Of a DNA stretch of 64,000 nt, positions 45,855-54,776 are shown piece by piece. Source of the DNA: an uncultured Bacteroidales bacterium. Its GTDB lineage: Bacteria > Bacteroidota > Bacteroidia > Bacteroidales > UBA932. The notes below the pieces were generated by a model. The model was not told the DNA's origin. It made no database searches and saw only the letters and a program-made list of their open reading frames with translations. The stretch's first letter is position 1. Each line of letters begins with the position of its first letter. The stretch is taken from contig CALUTT010000023.1 in assembly GCA_944323775.1 (NCBI GenBank), positions 1 to 64,000 on the forward strand. The letters run 5' to 3'. A program made the translations under genes and the position numbers.

Positions 45855-46463
45855 ATGGACAAGAAAATCGCCAGCGGGCTCCTTTCCATCGGAGCCGTAT
45901 TCCTCAGGCCCGAGGAGCCATTCACCTGGGCAAGCGGCATCAAAAGCCCTATCTACTGTGACAACAGGCTCACCCTCTCCGCACCATCCGTCAGGGACAG
46001 TGTCGAGCATGGACTTGCCGGACTTGTCAGTGAACATTACCCTGACTGCCAGATGCTCATGGGGACGTCAACTGCAGGAATCGCACACGCCGCCATCACA
46101 GCGACTATCATGAACCTTCCCATGGGGTATGTCCGCAGCGAAGCCAAGAGCCACGGACGCAATAACCGCATCGAAGGACGCATGGAAAAAGGGACCAAGG
46201 TCGTGGTAGTGGAAGACCTGATCTCCACCGGAGGCAGCGCGCTAGACGCCGTGGAGGCACTCAGGGAAGAGGGTGGAGACGTGCTCGGCATAGTCAGCAT
46301 CTTCACCTACGGCATGAAGAAAGGCTACGAGCGCATGGCGCAGGCCCACACGGAATACCACTCCCTGTGCGATCTTGACACCCTCGTGGAAGTTGCCGTC
46401 GAAGAAGGCTACATTGCAAGCGAATGGAAAGAAAAGATACTTGAATTCAGAGATTCCCTATGA
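45855..46463 (+). CDS. pyrE: Orotate phosphoribosyltransferase (PyrE)
   Basis: 202 aa from the ATG at 45855. It contains FTWASGIKSPIYCDNRL, the hood region YVRSEAKSHGRNNRIEG and the PRPP-binding VVVVEDLISTGGSALDA. It joins orotate and PRPP to make OMP, the substrate of the preceding gene product. The 3' end overlaps pyrB by 4 bp. Confidence 0.96.
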   Translation: MDKKIASGLLSIGAVFLRPEEPFTWASGIKSPIYCDNRLTLSAPSVRDSVEHGLAGLVSEHYPDCQMLMGTSTAGIAHAAITATIMNLPMGYVRSEAKSHGRNNRIEGRMEKGTKVVVVEDLISTGGSALDAVEALREEGGDVLGIVSIFTYGMKKGYERMAQAHTEYHSLCDLDTLVEVAVEEGYIASEWKEKILEFRDSL

Positions 46464-47539
46464 AACACCTTATTGACCCAATGGACCTCTCCAAGGAGGA
46501 GACAGACCAGATTATCGCAATGGCAGAGGACATCATAGCTGACAGAAGCCGCTATGAGTCCCTGATGGCCCACCGCAAACTCGCCACCCTGTTCTACGAA
46601 CCCAGCACCCGCACGAGGCTGAGCTTCACCTCGGCAATGATGGAGCTCGGGGGCAACGTACTCGGCTTCTCCGACGCCAAGAGTTCATCCGTGAGCAAGG
46701 GCGAGACAGTCCAGGACACCATCAGGGTAGTGGGATGCTTCGCTGACATAATTGCCATGCGCCACTATATCGAAGGAGCTCCGCTCGCGGCGGCCGAAGT
46801 ATCGCGCGTGCCGATAATCAATGCCGGAGACGGCAGCCACAGCCATCCTACCCAGACGCTCACCGACCTGCTTACGATAAAACGCGAACTCGGTCACATC
46901 GACGGCATCACGATAGGCTTCTGCGGAGACCTGCGTTTCGGACGCACCGTTCACTCGCTGATCAAGGCACTGTCCAGATACAGTGGAGTCAAGGTGGTGC
47001 TGATAGCCCCGGACGAACTCCGTCTGCCCGACTACATCAAACAGGATGTATGCGAGAGCATGGGAGTCGAATACAGGGAGACGGACAATCTCGACGAGGC
47101 GATTCCTGAACTCGACGTACTCTATATGACAAGAGTCCAGAAGGAACGATTCCTCGACGAGGACGAATTCGACAGGGTCAAGGACAGCTTCATACTCGAT
47201 GCGCGCAGGATGGGTCTCGGCAAACCTACAATGGCTGTGCTCCACCCGCTGCCGAGGGTCAACGAGATACTCCCCGAAGTGGATGCCGACCCCAGAGCCG
47301 CATATTTCCGCCAGGTGGAGAACGGCAAGTTCGTGAGGATGGCCCTGATATCCAAGCTGCTGCAGTGGAAGGACGACCCCGAGCACACTATGCCCAAGGG
47401 CGAGGAACCCATACTCGACCCGACGCTCCACTGCTCAAATGCAAAATGCATCTGCAACCAGGAGCATGTGCAGCCAAGGTTCAGGAAGGGTACGGGCGGA
47501 ACCATGCGCTGCTGGTACTGCGATTCAAAGGTCAAATAG
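46460..47539 (+). CDS. pyrB: Aspartate carbamoyltransferase with PyrI-like zinc tail
   Basis: 359 aa, longer than the usual 305-310. The catalytic chain is canonical: LFYEPSTRTRLSFTSAM (carbamoyl-phosphate loop), RHYIEGAP, GDGSHSHPTQTLTDL, LDVLYMTRVQKERF and VLHPLPRVNEI. After residue 310 an extension carries Cys325-x4-Cys330-x20-Cys351-x2-Cys354, with HCSNAKCICNQEHVQPRF matching the zinc-domain start of the regulatory subunit PyrI (there C-x4-C-x23-C-x2-C). The N-terminal, nucleotide-binding part of PyrI is absent, and no separate pyrI follows. The enzyme makes carbamoyl-aspartate; the tail may replace the PyrI contact with the catalytic trimer, which is inference. Confidence 0.95.
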   Translation: MKHLIDPMDLSKEETDQIIAMAEDIIADRSRYESLMAHRKLATLFYEPSTRTRLSFTSAMMELGGNVLGFSDAKSSSVSKGETVQDTIRVVGCFADIIAMRHYIEGAPLAAAEVSRVPIINAGDGSHSHPTQTLTDLLTIKRELGHIDGITIGFCGDLRFGRTVHSLIKALSRYSGVKVVLIAPDELRLPDYIKQDVCESMGVEYRETDNLDEAIPELDVLYMTRVQKERFLDEDEFDRVKDSFILDARRMGLGKPTMAVLHPLPRVNEILPEVDADPRAAYFRQVENGKFVRMALISKLLQWKDDPEHTMPKGEEPILDPTLHCSNAKCICNQEHVQPRFRKGTGGTMRCWYCDSKVK

Positions 47540-47581
47540 CAGAACAACCGCCACACCGCCGGCCGGTCCGGCAAGTCCAGC

Positions 47582-49396
47582 CTAGAACTGGAAATATATG
47601 AATGCCTGAAGATCCGAGCTCGCGAACTGGTACAGCACGAATACCGTAGCGACTGCCAGAAGCGCGAGCACGGGCAGAGGCAGCATCGTGAAATTGATCC
47701 TCAGCCATCTCTTCCAGCGTGACGGCAGCCAGTGGATTACGAGCCCCAGCGCGATAAGCAGGAAAGGCTTCCAGTATTCGGCGCAGATCTGCCCCGCAAG
47801 CGTCATGTTCCACTCGGAGCCTATGCGTTCAACCATGTTCCTCGCGGTACGGAAGGCAGTCTCGTTGGCCGTCGCCGGATCGAGGTTGCTGCCGCTGCGG
47901 AAGAAAAGCCTTGTGAATGTTATGAACACGAAGGTCTGGGCCACACCCCAGACATATCCGGCAGCCGAGCATCCCCTGCCGCCAACAAGACTGTATACTG
48001 CCCTGACGAGGGTCCCAAGCCACAGGACGCAGGCCCAAGCCGCCAGTATGTTCCAGATCGGAGCACTCCAGAGCAGAGAGGCCGTTACCGCAGATGCACA
48101 AAGCAGGGTCACGACACACATCCGCAGCCACCAGGCCATCTGACGCCACAGCTGCCAGGCCACCAGGCCGATTCCGTTCAGTCCACCCCAGATAATGAAG
48201 TTCCATGATGCTCCGTGCCACAGTCCGCCGAGGAGCATCGTTATGAACCTGTTTATGTTGGAAGTTATCACCTTGCGCGACGAGGGGCGCAGCAGAGCCG
48301 TCAGGGCGCATGCGGCTGCAAGCAGGACGAAGACTACGGAGACCACCACACTGCCGGAGAGCAGGGCGGCGATCAGTGCGAAGAGCGCAATCCACAGCCA
48401 GGTTCCGAAACTCGCCCTGCGGTTGCCCCCGAGGGGAATGTACAGATAGGTCTTCAGCCAGCGGCTGAGCGACATGTGCCACCTGCGCCAGAAATCCTGC
48501 GGATTGGAAGCCTTATATGGCGAATTGAAGTTCTGCGGCAGGTGGAAGCCCATCATCAGTGCTATGCCGGTCGCTATGTCGGTGTATCCCGAGAAGTCGG
48601 CATACACCTGCAGGGAATATCCGAACAGAGCCACGAAATTCTCGAAACCGGTGAACAGCAGAGGGTTCTCGAACACCCTGTCGACGAAATTCACCGCAAT
48701 GTAGTCGCTGAGTATTATCTTCTTGGAAAGCCCTGACAGCACCCAGAAAAGTGCAAGAGCGAACTGGCGGCGGCTCAGCGAGAATTTCCTGTATATCTGC
48801 GGGATGAACTCGCTCGCCCTGACTATGGGCCCTGCCACGAGCTGCGGGAAGAAGCTCACATAGAAGCCGAAATCGAGTATGTTGCGTACCGGCCTGACAT
48901 CACCCCGGTAGACGTCTACCGTGTAACTGATGACCTGGAAGATATAGAACGATATGCCCACAGGGAGCACAATGCTGCCGCTGCCGAAAAGATTGACAGC
49001 ACGGAATTCATGTCCGGTCAGAGAACTCAGGGCGTCGGCAAGGAAGTATGAATACTTGAAGTAGCACAGAATCAGCAGGTCTATGGTAACACTCAGAGCA
49101 AGCCAGGCCTTGCGTGCCCTCATTTCCGTACTACGGTATATCCTGCCTGCGATAAGATAGTCCGAAACCGTCACGAACAGCAGTATCAGCACCGACAGAC
49201 CGCTCGTCTTGTAGTAGAACAGAAGGCTCGAGAGCAGAAGGAAGACATTGCGCAGCATTAGGCGGTTGCCAGCCAGGGCAAAGCCTGCATAGACCAGAGC
49301 GAAGAACACCCAGAAATGGAAGCTCGTGAACAGCAGAGGCGAAGCGGGATCGAACGAGAACACTCCGCCGAGATATTGGAGCAGCGAGTCAATCAT
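47582..49396 (-). CDS. MBOAT-family O-acyltransferase (AlgI/DltB-like)
   Basis: 604 aa from the ATG at 49396. Many membrane spans; PVGISFYIFQVISYTVDVYR, QLVAGPIVRASEF, YADFSGYTDIATGIALMMG, FWRRWHMSLSRWLKTYLYIP and the invariant His394 in LLGGLWHGASWNF are MBOAT hallmarks. Between the PLGGNR end and the His segment sits an extra hydrophobic stretch (about residues 331-375), which AlgI lacks. It should move acetyl groups across the membrane to a glycan. Its start overlaps the SGNH gene by 8 bp, and the two probably work together. Confidence 0.93.
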   Translation of the reverse strand: MIDSLLQYLGGVFSFDPASPLLFTSFHFWVFFALVYAGFALAGNRLMLRNVFLLLSSLLFYYKTSGLSVLILLFVTVSDYLIAGRIYRSTEMRARKAWLALSVTIDLLILCYFKYSYFLADALSSLTGHEFRAVNLFGSGSIVLPVGISFYIFQVISYTVDVYRGDVRPVRNILDFGFYVSFFPQLVAGPIVRASEFIPQIYRKFSLSRRQFALALFWVLSGLSKKIILSDYIAVNFVDRVFENPLLFTGFENFVALFGYSLQVYADFSGYTDIATGIALMMGFHLPQNFNSPYKASNPQDFWRRWHMSLSRWLKTYLYIPLGGNRRASFGTWLWIALFALIAALLSGSVVVSVVFVLLAAACALTALLRPSSRKVITSNINRFITMLLGGLWHGASWNFIIWGGLNGIGLVAWQLWRQMAWWLRMCVVTLLCASAVTASLLWSAPIWNILAAWACVLWLGTLVRAVYSLVGGRGCSAAGYVWGVAQTFVFITFTRLFFRSGSNLDPATANETAFRTARNMVERIGSEWNMTLAGQICAEYWKPFLLIALGLVIHWLPSRWKRWLRINFTMLPLPVLALLAVATVFVLYQFASSDLQAFIYFQF

Positions 49397-50747
49397 CCCC
49401 TTTCCTCCAGCGGTAGTACTCGTAATAGAGCATGAAAGTGTCACTCAGCATCCCGGAGACTTTTTCGGAACCGGCAGGAGTGAAATGAACATGATCCGAG
49501 CCTGCAAGCGGTGGATCCGCATTCACCCAGCGCACCATCGAATTGTGGCCTCCCATTGCGGAGTACAGGTCCCAGTATGCGGCTCCCGACGAGACAACGG
49601 TATTGCGCAACGAGTCCACGAATTCATCGAGCACCGGATACGATACCATCCTTCCGTTGACTCTGGTGGACATGTCCGAAGGGCCGATGAAAAGTATCCT
49701 TGTGTCCGGAGAGACTTTGCCGAGATAGGACAGCTGTCTGCGTATACGCGACATGTAAGATGATATCGCCTTGGAAGTGGTGCTGAAAGGTACACTGTTC
49801 CCCCCGTACTGGAGTATCACCATGGCTACATTCTCCCTGGCGAAGAAAGTTCCAAGCACTTCCGACGGAATCGAGGTGAACACCTCTCCCGAACAGCCTC
49901 TCATGGCGACGTTGTCTACCCGCACTCCCCTGTCCGAATCGAGCAGCACGCCATATATGTCAGCCTTGCCATCAAGACTCAGGTTCGCGCTGAGACTGCT
50001 GTCGGCGAGTGAGAAGCATTCAAAATTGATTGCCGCACGGGCTTCGGGCCGTCTGGAGACTCCGTTGCAGACCACATTCAGGGAAAGGCTGTCGCCGCCA
50101 TAGAGCAGAGTCAGGCGGTCAAAGCAGGCCCTGTCGGCATCGTCACGCTTCAGGGCTGAGAAGCTGACATCGACTGTCGTGTCAAGCTGGACGAAATCAG
50201 CGAAAGGTCCGTATCCCCCGTCAGCAGACTTGACACCGTAGACCGAATAGCGCGGGAGATCCGCCGAACAGGTGGAGCGTGCCGTCAGCGTGTACTGGGT
50301 GGAGAGGGACATGTAGCCGGGGCCGCTTCCTCCGAAACGCTCCTGGAGGGTCTTTCTGAAGCCTGAGGTTATCCTGTCCTCCTCGATCTGGGAATCCCCG
50401 TAGTGAATTATGCGCAGCGGCCGCTCCATGGCGCTGTCGAGTTTTTCAAACAACGGGTCGAAATATTCCGGCCCCCGGGTCGGGAAATATATCCTGGCAG
50501 GATCATGCTGCATGAAATCGGCAAAGTTGTCGTGTGCTGCATCACGCGCGGCTGCCCGCCTCTGCTCCAGCAGTACGGCCGGATCTAGGGCGGGCTCCTC
50601 CTCTTCCATGGCAAGGACGTCCTGCAGCGAGGGGAAGCGCAGCTTCAGACCCGCAAGCTCCACCCCGTCCGCAGGGAACACTGCGCTCAGGATGGCGAGC
50701 ATGGAGAGCACGCAGAAGATGAACAGGGCGATTCCGGAGCGTCTCAT
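49389..50747 (-). CDS. SGNH/GDSL-family hydrolase or acyltransferase, membrane-anchored
   Basis: 452 aa with an N-terminal membrane anchor or signal ([19 protein letters not shown]). The SGNH site is split as usual: [14 protein letters not shown] with Ser119, a G-G-N segment ([10 protein letters not shown]) and a closing [12 protein letters not shown] with the Asp and His. Genes of this kind next to MBOAT proteins transfer the acetyl group to an extracytoplasmic polysaccharide, as with AlgI/AlgX or PatA/PatB. The target glycan here is not known. It is coupled to uvrB upstream by a 4-bp overlap. Confidence 0.88.
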   Translation of the reverse strand: MRRSGIALFIFCVLSMLAILSAVFPADGVELAGLKLRFPSLQDVLAMEEEEPALDPAVLLEQRRAAARDAAHDNFADFMQHDPARIYFPTRGPEYFDPLFEKLDSAMERPLRIIHYGDSQIEEDRITSGFRKTLQERFGGSGPGYMSLSTQYTLTARSTCSADLPRYSVYGVKSADGGYGPFADFVQLDTTVDVSFSALKRDDADRACFDRLTLLYGGDSLSLNVVCNGVSRRPEARAAINFECFSLADSSLSANLSLDGKADIYGVLLDSDRGVRVDNVAMRGCSGEVFTSIPSEVLGTFFARENVAMVILQYGGNSVPFSTTSKAISSYMSRIRRQLSYLGKVSPDTRILFIGPSDMSTRVNGRMVSYPVLDEFVDSLRNTVVSSGAAYWDLYSAMGGHNSMVRWVNADPPLAGSDHVHFTPAGSEKVSGMLSDTFMLYYEYYRWRKGDD

Positions 50748-52894
50748 TTGTCCTTCCAGACTTTAAGGTACTCCTGCAGAGCCCACATCTCGTCCCTGTA
50801 GCGGGCCGCGTGGGCGAAATCAAGATCGGCGGCGGACTTCTTCATCCGCTTCCTGTCGTCTTCGATCAGTTTTTCAACCTGTTCACGCGACATGGAGCGT
50901 ATCACAGGGTCCTGAAGCACTGCAGCGAGGTCGGCACGCACGAAGCCTTCCTTGAACGCCTCGCCGTCCTTGCGCAGAGAGTCATGCCCGAGCCCGACCG
51001 TGATCCTGCCCCTGCCGAGATCGGAAGGATCCGGGATATAGACCGGGTTGTCGTATGAATTCGCCGCACTGAACCTGCCCGCCTTGGAAGGTGCGACAAG
51101 TTCGCTGGCAAGCACGTTCTGACGCACCTCGACCTGTCTTGGCACTATGTGGTGCTTCTCGTTGTATTCAATCTGCTTGGAGCGGCGCCTGTTTGTCTCG
51201 CGTATGGTCTCCTCCATGGATCCGGTCACCGAATCAGCATACATTATCACAAGACCGTTCACGTTTCTTGCAGCCCGTCCCGCCGTCTGGGTGAGCGCCC
51301 TGCCGGTCCTCAGGAAGCCTTCCTTGTCGGCATCGAGAATGGCGACAAGCGACACCGAAGGGATGTCGAGACCCTCCCTGAGCAGGTTCACTCCCACCAG
51401 CACGTCAAACAGTCCCTCCTTGAAATTCTCTATTATCTCCACCCTCTCAGCCGTATCGACGTCGGAATGTATGTACCTTACCCTGATGCCGATACGCCTC
51501 AGGTATGCGTCAAGTTCCTCCGCCATGCGCTTGGTCAGCGTGGTTACCAGCACTCTTTCGTCCACCTCGGCACGACGGCGTATCTCCTCAACGAGATCGT
51601 CCACCTGGTTCTTGGTGGGCCGGACCTCTATCGGAGGGTCAAGCAGACCGGTAGGACGGACGACCTGCTCCACGACCAGGCCGCAGGACTTCTCGAGTTC
51701 ATAGTCGGCAGGCGTAGCGCTCACATAGACTGTCTGTCCGGTGATCTGTTCGAATTCCTCGAACTTGAGCGGGCGGTTGTCGGCCGCGGCAGGAAGACGG
51801 AAGCCGTAGTCTATCAGTACCGACTTGCGGGAGTGGTCGCCTCCGTACATCGCATGGATCTGGGGCAGGGTCACGTGGCTCTCGTCAATGAATGTAATGA
51901 AGTCCTTCGGGAAATAGTCCAGCAGGCAGAAAGGTCTCTGACCGGGCTTGCGTCCGTCGAAATACCGGGAATAGTTCTCGATTCCCGGGCAGTAGCCCAT
52001 CTCCTTTATCATCTCGAGGTCGTATTCTACCCTCTGCTTGAGACGCTTGGCTTCGAGTTCCCGGCCGGAGTCGGTAAAGAACTTCATCTGCTGCACAAGG
52101 TCGTCCTGAATCATCGACACTGCCGCCGCGCTGCGTTCCTTGGTGGTCACGAAATTGTTGGCCGGATAGATGCTGATGCTGTCGAGCTCTTCCCTCCTCT
52201 GTCCGGTGACGGGATCTATGAGGCAGATGGAATCCACCTCGTCGCCGAAGAACTCTATGCGCACGGCCTCGTCGGCACCGCTCAGGAACACGTCCACCGT
52301 GTCACCCCTGACGCGGAAAGTACCGCGCTTGAACTCAGCTTCGGTGCGGTTGTACAAGCCCTCTACAAGCCTGTAAAGCAGGCCGGTAAGGCTGCGGGTC
52401 TCGCCTTTGCGGACCTCGACGGTCTGTTCGTGGAAGTCTTCGGGATTGCCTATGCCGTAGAGGCAGGACACCGACGAAATCACCACCACGTCGCGTCTGC
52501 CGGAAAGCAGAGCACTGGCCGTACTCAGACGCAGTTTCTCGATCTGGTCATTGATGCTGAGGTCTTTTTCTATATATGTGTCGCTCGAAGGTATGTAGGC
52601 CTCGGGCTGGTAGTAGGCGTAGTAGGAGACGAAATATTCGACCGCGTTGTCGGGGAAGAACGACTTGAACTCGCCGTAGAGCTGGGCGGCGAGGGTCTTG
52701 TTGTGGCTGAGTATCAGGGCCGGGCGCTGAAGGCGTTCGATGACGTTGGCCATCGTGAAGGTCTTGCCCGAGCCCGTCACTCCAAGCAGAGTCACGTCGC
52801 TCACGCCGTCGTTCAGAGCGGAGCACAACTGTTCTATTGCTTCCGGCTGGTCTCCGGAAGGACTGTAATCGGATTTGAGCTTGAACTTCATCAT
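50744..52894 (-). CDS. uvrB: Excinuclease ABC subunit B (UvrB)
   Basis: 716 aa from the ATG at 52894 (a second ATG follows directly). Walker A is [14 protein letters not shown]; the beta-hairpin region [53 protein letters not shown] and [13 protein letters not shown] (helicase VI) follow. The UVR motif near the end ([14 protein letters not shown]) binds UvrC. The frame is open 117 codons further upstream, but that part is translated repeat DNA beyond the promoter and is rejected. UvrB verifies damage in nucleotide excision repair. Confidence 0.97.
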   Translation of the reverse strand: MMKFKLKSDYSPSGDQPEAIEQLCSALNDGVSDVTLLGVTGSGKTFTMANVIERLQRPALILSHNKTLAAQLYGEFKSFFPDNAVEYFVSYYAYYQPEAYIPSSDTYIEKDLSINDQIEKLRLSTASALLSGRRDVVVISSVSCLYGIGNPEDFHEQTVEVRKGETRSLTGLLYRLVEGLYNRTEAEFKRGTFRVRGDTVDVFLSGADEAVRIEFFGDEVDSICLIDPVTGQRREELDSISIYPANNFVTTKERSAAAVSMIQDDLVQQMKFFTDSGRELEAKRLKQRVEYDLEMIKEMGYCPGIENYSRYFDGRKPGQRPFCLLDYFPKDFITFIDESHVTLPQIHAMYGGDHSRKSVLIDYGFRLPAAADNRPLKFEEFEQITGQTVYVSATPADYELEKSCGLVVEQVVRPTGLLDPPIEVRPTKNQVDDLVEEIRRRAEVDERVLVTTLTKRMAEELDAYLRRIGIRVRYIHSDVDTAERVEIIENFKEGLFDVLVGVNLLREGLDIPSVSLVAILDADKEGFLRTGRALTQTAGRAARNVNGLVIMYADSVTGSMEETIRETNRRRSKQIEYNEKHHIVPRQVEVRQNVLASELVAPSKAGRFSAANSYDNPVYIPDPSDLGRGRITVGLGHDSLRKDGEAFKEGFVRADLAAVLQDPVIRSMSREQVEKLIEDDRKRMKKSAADLDFAHAARYRDEMWALQEYLKVWKDK

Positions 52895-52896
52895 GG

Positions 52897-52927
52897 CAAA
52901 GATAGTGAAAGCCCGGTGCAATGCAAA
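52897..52927 (-). promoter_or_regulatory. Predicted promoter for uvrB, adjoining the start codon
   Basis: TTTG (52927-52924), a 19-bp spacer and TATCTTTG (52904-52897) on the minus strand. The box ends 2 nt before the first uvrB ATG, so transcription would start at or inside the tandem ATG codons. Confidence 0.65.
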
Positions 52928-52960
52928 CGAACTTGCTGGGGAACTTGTCTGCAGGCCGGA

Positions 52961-53112
52961 AGCATGCACTGCCGCCGGGGAGCAATGCCCACATACACTG
53001 CCGCTGAGAAGCAATGCCCACATACACTGCCGCCGGGGAGCAGCACCGTCCACATGCACTGCCGTTCCCGAAAACACCGTCGACATGCATTGCCGCTCCC
53101 GAAAACACCGTC
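52961..53112 (+). repeat. Left tandem array of 29-32-bp units
   Basis: Five head-to-tail units, each opening with a variant of CACATGCACTGCCG: about 52961-52989, 52990-53018 (29 bp), 53019-53050 (32), 53051-53081 (31) and 53082-53112 (31). Two inner types occur: CCGGGGAGCA followed by ATGCC or GCACCGTC, and TTCCCGAAAACACCGTC or its CTCCC form. There are no spacers, so it is not a CRISPR. The array lies between uvrB and the transposase gene. No gene is supported in 52895-53334 (440 bp). Confidence 0.9.
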
Positions 53113-53201
53113 CACATCGGAAGCGGGCAGAAGGCATCATGAGGAGTGTCTGCGTGGACGGTACGCCGGAATCCAAGGCACCTTCCATGCAGATATGGCC
53201 T
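53019..53201 (+). repeat. Left copy of the long direct repeat flanking the RAYT
   Basis: The last three tandem units plus a module of about 90 bp (from CACATCGGAAGCGGGCAG to CACCTTCCATGCAG) recur at 54347-54529 in the same orientation with about ten differences by eye. The module holds GTGGACGGT at 53154-53162, the inverse of ACCGTCCAC at 53107-53115. The two long copies enclose the transposase gene. Confidence 0.9.
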
Positions 53202-53334
53202 CGGTGCACCTCCATTGCATATGAATACGGAAGGTGTTTTTCCATTCAGCCAAATCACGGCAAGAAATTTTCCGGTGGTCTCATGAAGCCAGGGGCATGG
53301 CATTTGATGCATTTCCCGGAAACTGACTTGAATT

Positions 53335-54309
53335 ATGAAAATCTCACACCAACTGCTCATGCGAATCGAGCGCGATCTTGCGCTCGACCATGTCTTCAAG
53401 AAAGGGACGGACGTTCCCGTATCGAACTGCTGGCACCTATATGTAGACGGCAATGCCGCAGGTTCGATGTTCTATGACAAACAGGACTTCATCGACGGCA
53501 TGAACCGCATCTATCTGGTCTCAACGAAATTCTCCGGGGTGGTCATACTTGCTTTCGCATTGATGGATACACACGTACACATCGTGGCTTATGGCAATTG
53601 CGATGATTGCAGGCGGTTCTTCAATGAATACCTGAGACGGACGTCGATGTCGATATCCTCCAGGCATGGAATCAAAAAAAAGCTGTCCGGCATTCAGGCC
53701 GGATACCAGAAGCTAGATACCGATACTTATCTGAAAAAGGCCATATGCTATGTGATAAAGAATCCTACATCCGCCGGACTGAAATATCTTCCGTACGATT
53801 ATCCCTGGTCCAGCGGTGCCATGTATTTCAGAAGCAAAAGCTTATGGACATCCCCATCCTGGTCGGACAGCAGCCGGTCATCATGGATGATTCGAAACAT
53901 GAGCATACAGCAGAAACGTGCATGCCTGAAAAGCAGGAACGTCAGTCTGCTCCCGGACGTTTACATGTTCGGGGACCTGGTCTTCCCGGGAGAATACGTT
54001 GCAGCGGACTTAGTCGAAAGGATCTTCAAAAGCTGCCGCAGCTTCACCTATTTTCTGGGCAACAGCAAAAAGGAGGATATGGATTTCCTTGAGAAAGACT
54101 CGTTCAGGCTGTCGATGCCGATCCAAGAACTCAGACAGCACCGCAACGAACTGTGCATGGAGTTATTCGGCAGTTCCGGCACCAGAGAACTCAGTATGCC
54201 TGAGCGGCTCAAACTCGCGCGGTCCCTACGCATGAAATACAGCTGTTCCACAAAACAGATATGCCTGGTCTGCGGACTGGTTTATGAGGAAGCAAAAGAC
54301 ACGATCTGA
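53335..54309 (+). CDS. REP-associated tyrosine transposase (RAYT), IS200-like HUH enzyme
   Basis: 324 aa. The Y1 transposase fold is marked by the HUH pair in FALMDTHVHIVAYG (His80, His82) and by Tyr139 in CYVIKNPTSAG, the likely nucleophile. The C-terminal 130 residues are extra to the catalytic core; the end (ELSMPERLKLARSLRMKYS and KQICLVCGLVYEEAKD) resembles a helix-turn-helix. RAYTs cut and join single-stranded DNA at palindromic REP repeats, which they are thought to spread. The gene is intact, reads as more AT-rich than its neighbours, and is flanked on both sides by long direct repeats, which supports a match of enzyme and repeats. Transposition itself is inferred. No typical promoter was seen. 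Confidence 0.88.
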   Translation: MKISHQLLMRIERDLALDHVFKKGTDVPVSNCWHLYVDGNAAGSMFYDKQDFIDGMNRIYLVSTKFSGVVILAFALMDTHVHIVAYGNCDDCRRFFNEYLRRTSMSISSRHGIKKKLSGIQAGYQKLDTDTYLKKAICYVIKNPTSAGLKYLPYDYPWSSGAMYFRSKSLWTSPSWSDSSRSSWMIRNMSIQQKRACLKSRNVSLLPDVYMFGDLVFPGEYVAADLVERIFKSCRSFTYFLGNSKKEDMDFLEKDSFRLSMPIQELRQHRNELCMELFGSSGTRELSMPERLKLARSLRMKYSCSTKQICLVCGLVYEEAKDTI

Positions 54310-54346
54310 TACCCGAGGAAATGTACCGCGACTGGGAAGCAATGCC

Positions 54347-54529
54347 CACATACACTGCCGCCGGGAAGCAGCACCGTCTACATGCACTGCCGCTCCCGAA
54401 AACACCGTCGACATGCACTGCCGTTCCCGAAAACACCGTCCACATCGTAAGCGGGCAGAAGGCATCATGGGGAGTGTCTGCGCGGACGGTACGCCGGAAT
54501 CCAAGGCACCTTCCATGCAGAAATGCCTC
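54347..54529 (+). repeat. Right copy of the long direct repeat, with tandem units
   Basis: Three full tandem units (54347-54378, 54379-54409, 54410-54440) preceded by a broken one (about 54330-54346), then the same module of about 90 bp as on the left. Compared with the left copy there are about ten substitutions and one indel. It starts 37 bp after the transposase stop. In 54310-54776 (467 bp) no gene is supported. Confidence 0.9.
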
Positions 54530-54545
54530 AAAATGCACCAAAGGC

Positions 54546-54562
54546 GTGTCTGCGTGGACGGT
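54546..54562 (+). repeat. Third, partial copy of the repeat module
   Basis: GTGTCTGCGTGGACGGT, identical to 53146-53162 of the left module and one base different from the right module. It is followed by a short run of other sequence and then the next gene. It may be the remnant of an older repeat. Confidence 0.7.
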
Positions 54563-54776
54563 GTCATTCACAAGTGTCTTCCAAGTGTCCTCCTCAAACA
54601 TCCTCAAGCGTCTTCAGCCGGAACAAAGCATAAAACAGCCACGATGGCCGGAACATCGGCACAGCGTATCCGGAATCATGTCAACCCGTTGTGAATCCGG
54701 AACAATGTCAATAACCATGAATACATTGGCAGAAATTTTGCCTTGCCATGTATCTGTGACACAAAACACGGCTCCT

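Noticed and set aside
47547..47575. Terminator between convergent pyrB and the MBOAT gene
   Set aside because: GCCGG and CCGGC could form only a 5-bp stem and no T run follows on either strand.
52961..53112. CRISPR array
   Set aside because: The units are contiguous with no unique spacers, and no cas genes are in the window.
51149..53224. Open frame of 691 codons on the plus strand across uvrB and the left repeat array
   Set aside because: Antisense to the intact uvrB; the residues are a mirror of uvrB codons and translated repeats, with no family match.
52895..53245. N-terminal extension of uvrB by 117 codons
   Set aside because: The extension is translated tandem repeat DNA, lies upstream of the promoter match, and no UvrB has such a leader.
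54321..54776. N-terminal extension (152 codons) of the carboxypeptidase-regulatory-like protein
   Set aside because: It is repeat sequence read in one frame; a normal signal peptide begins at 54777.
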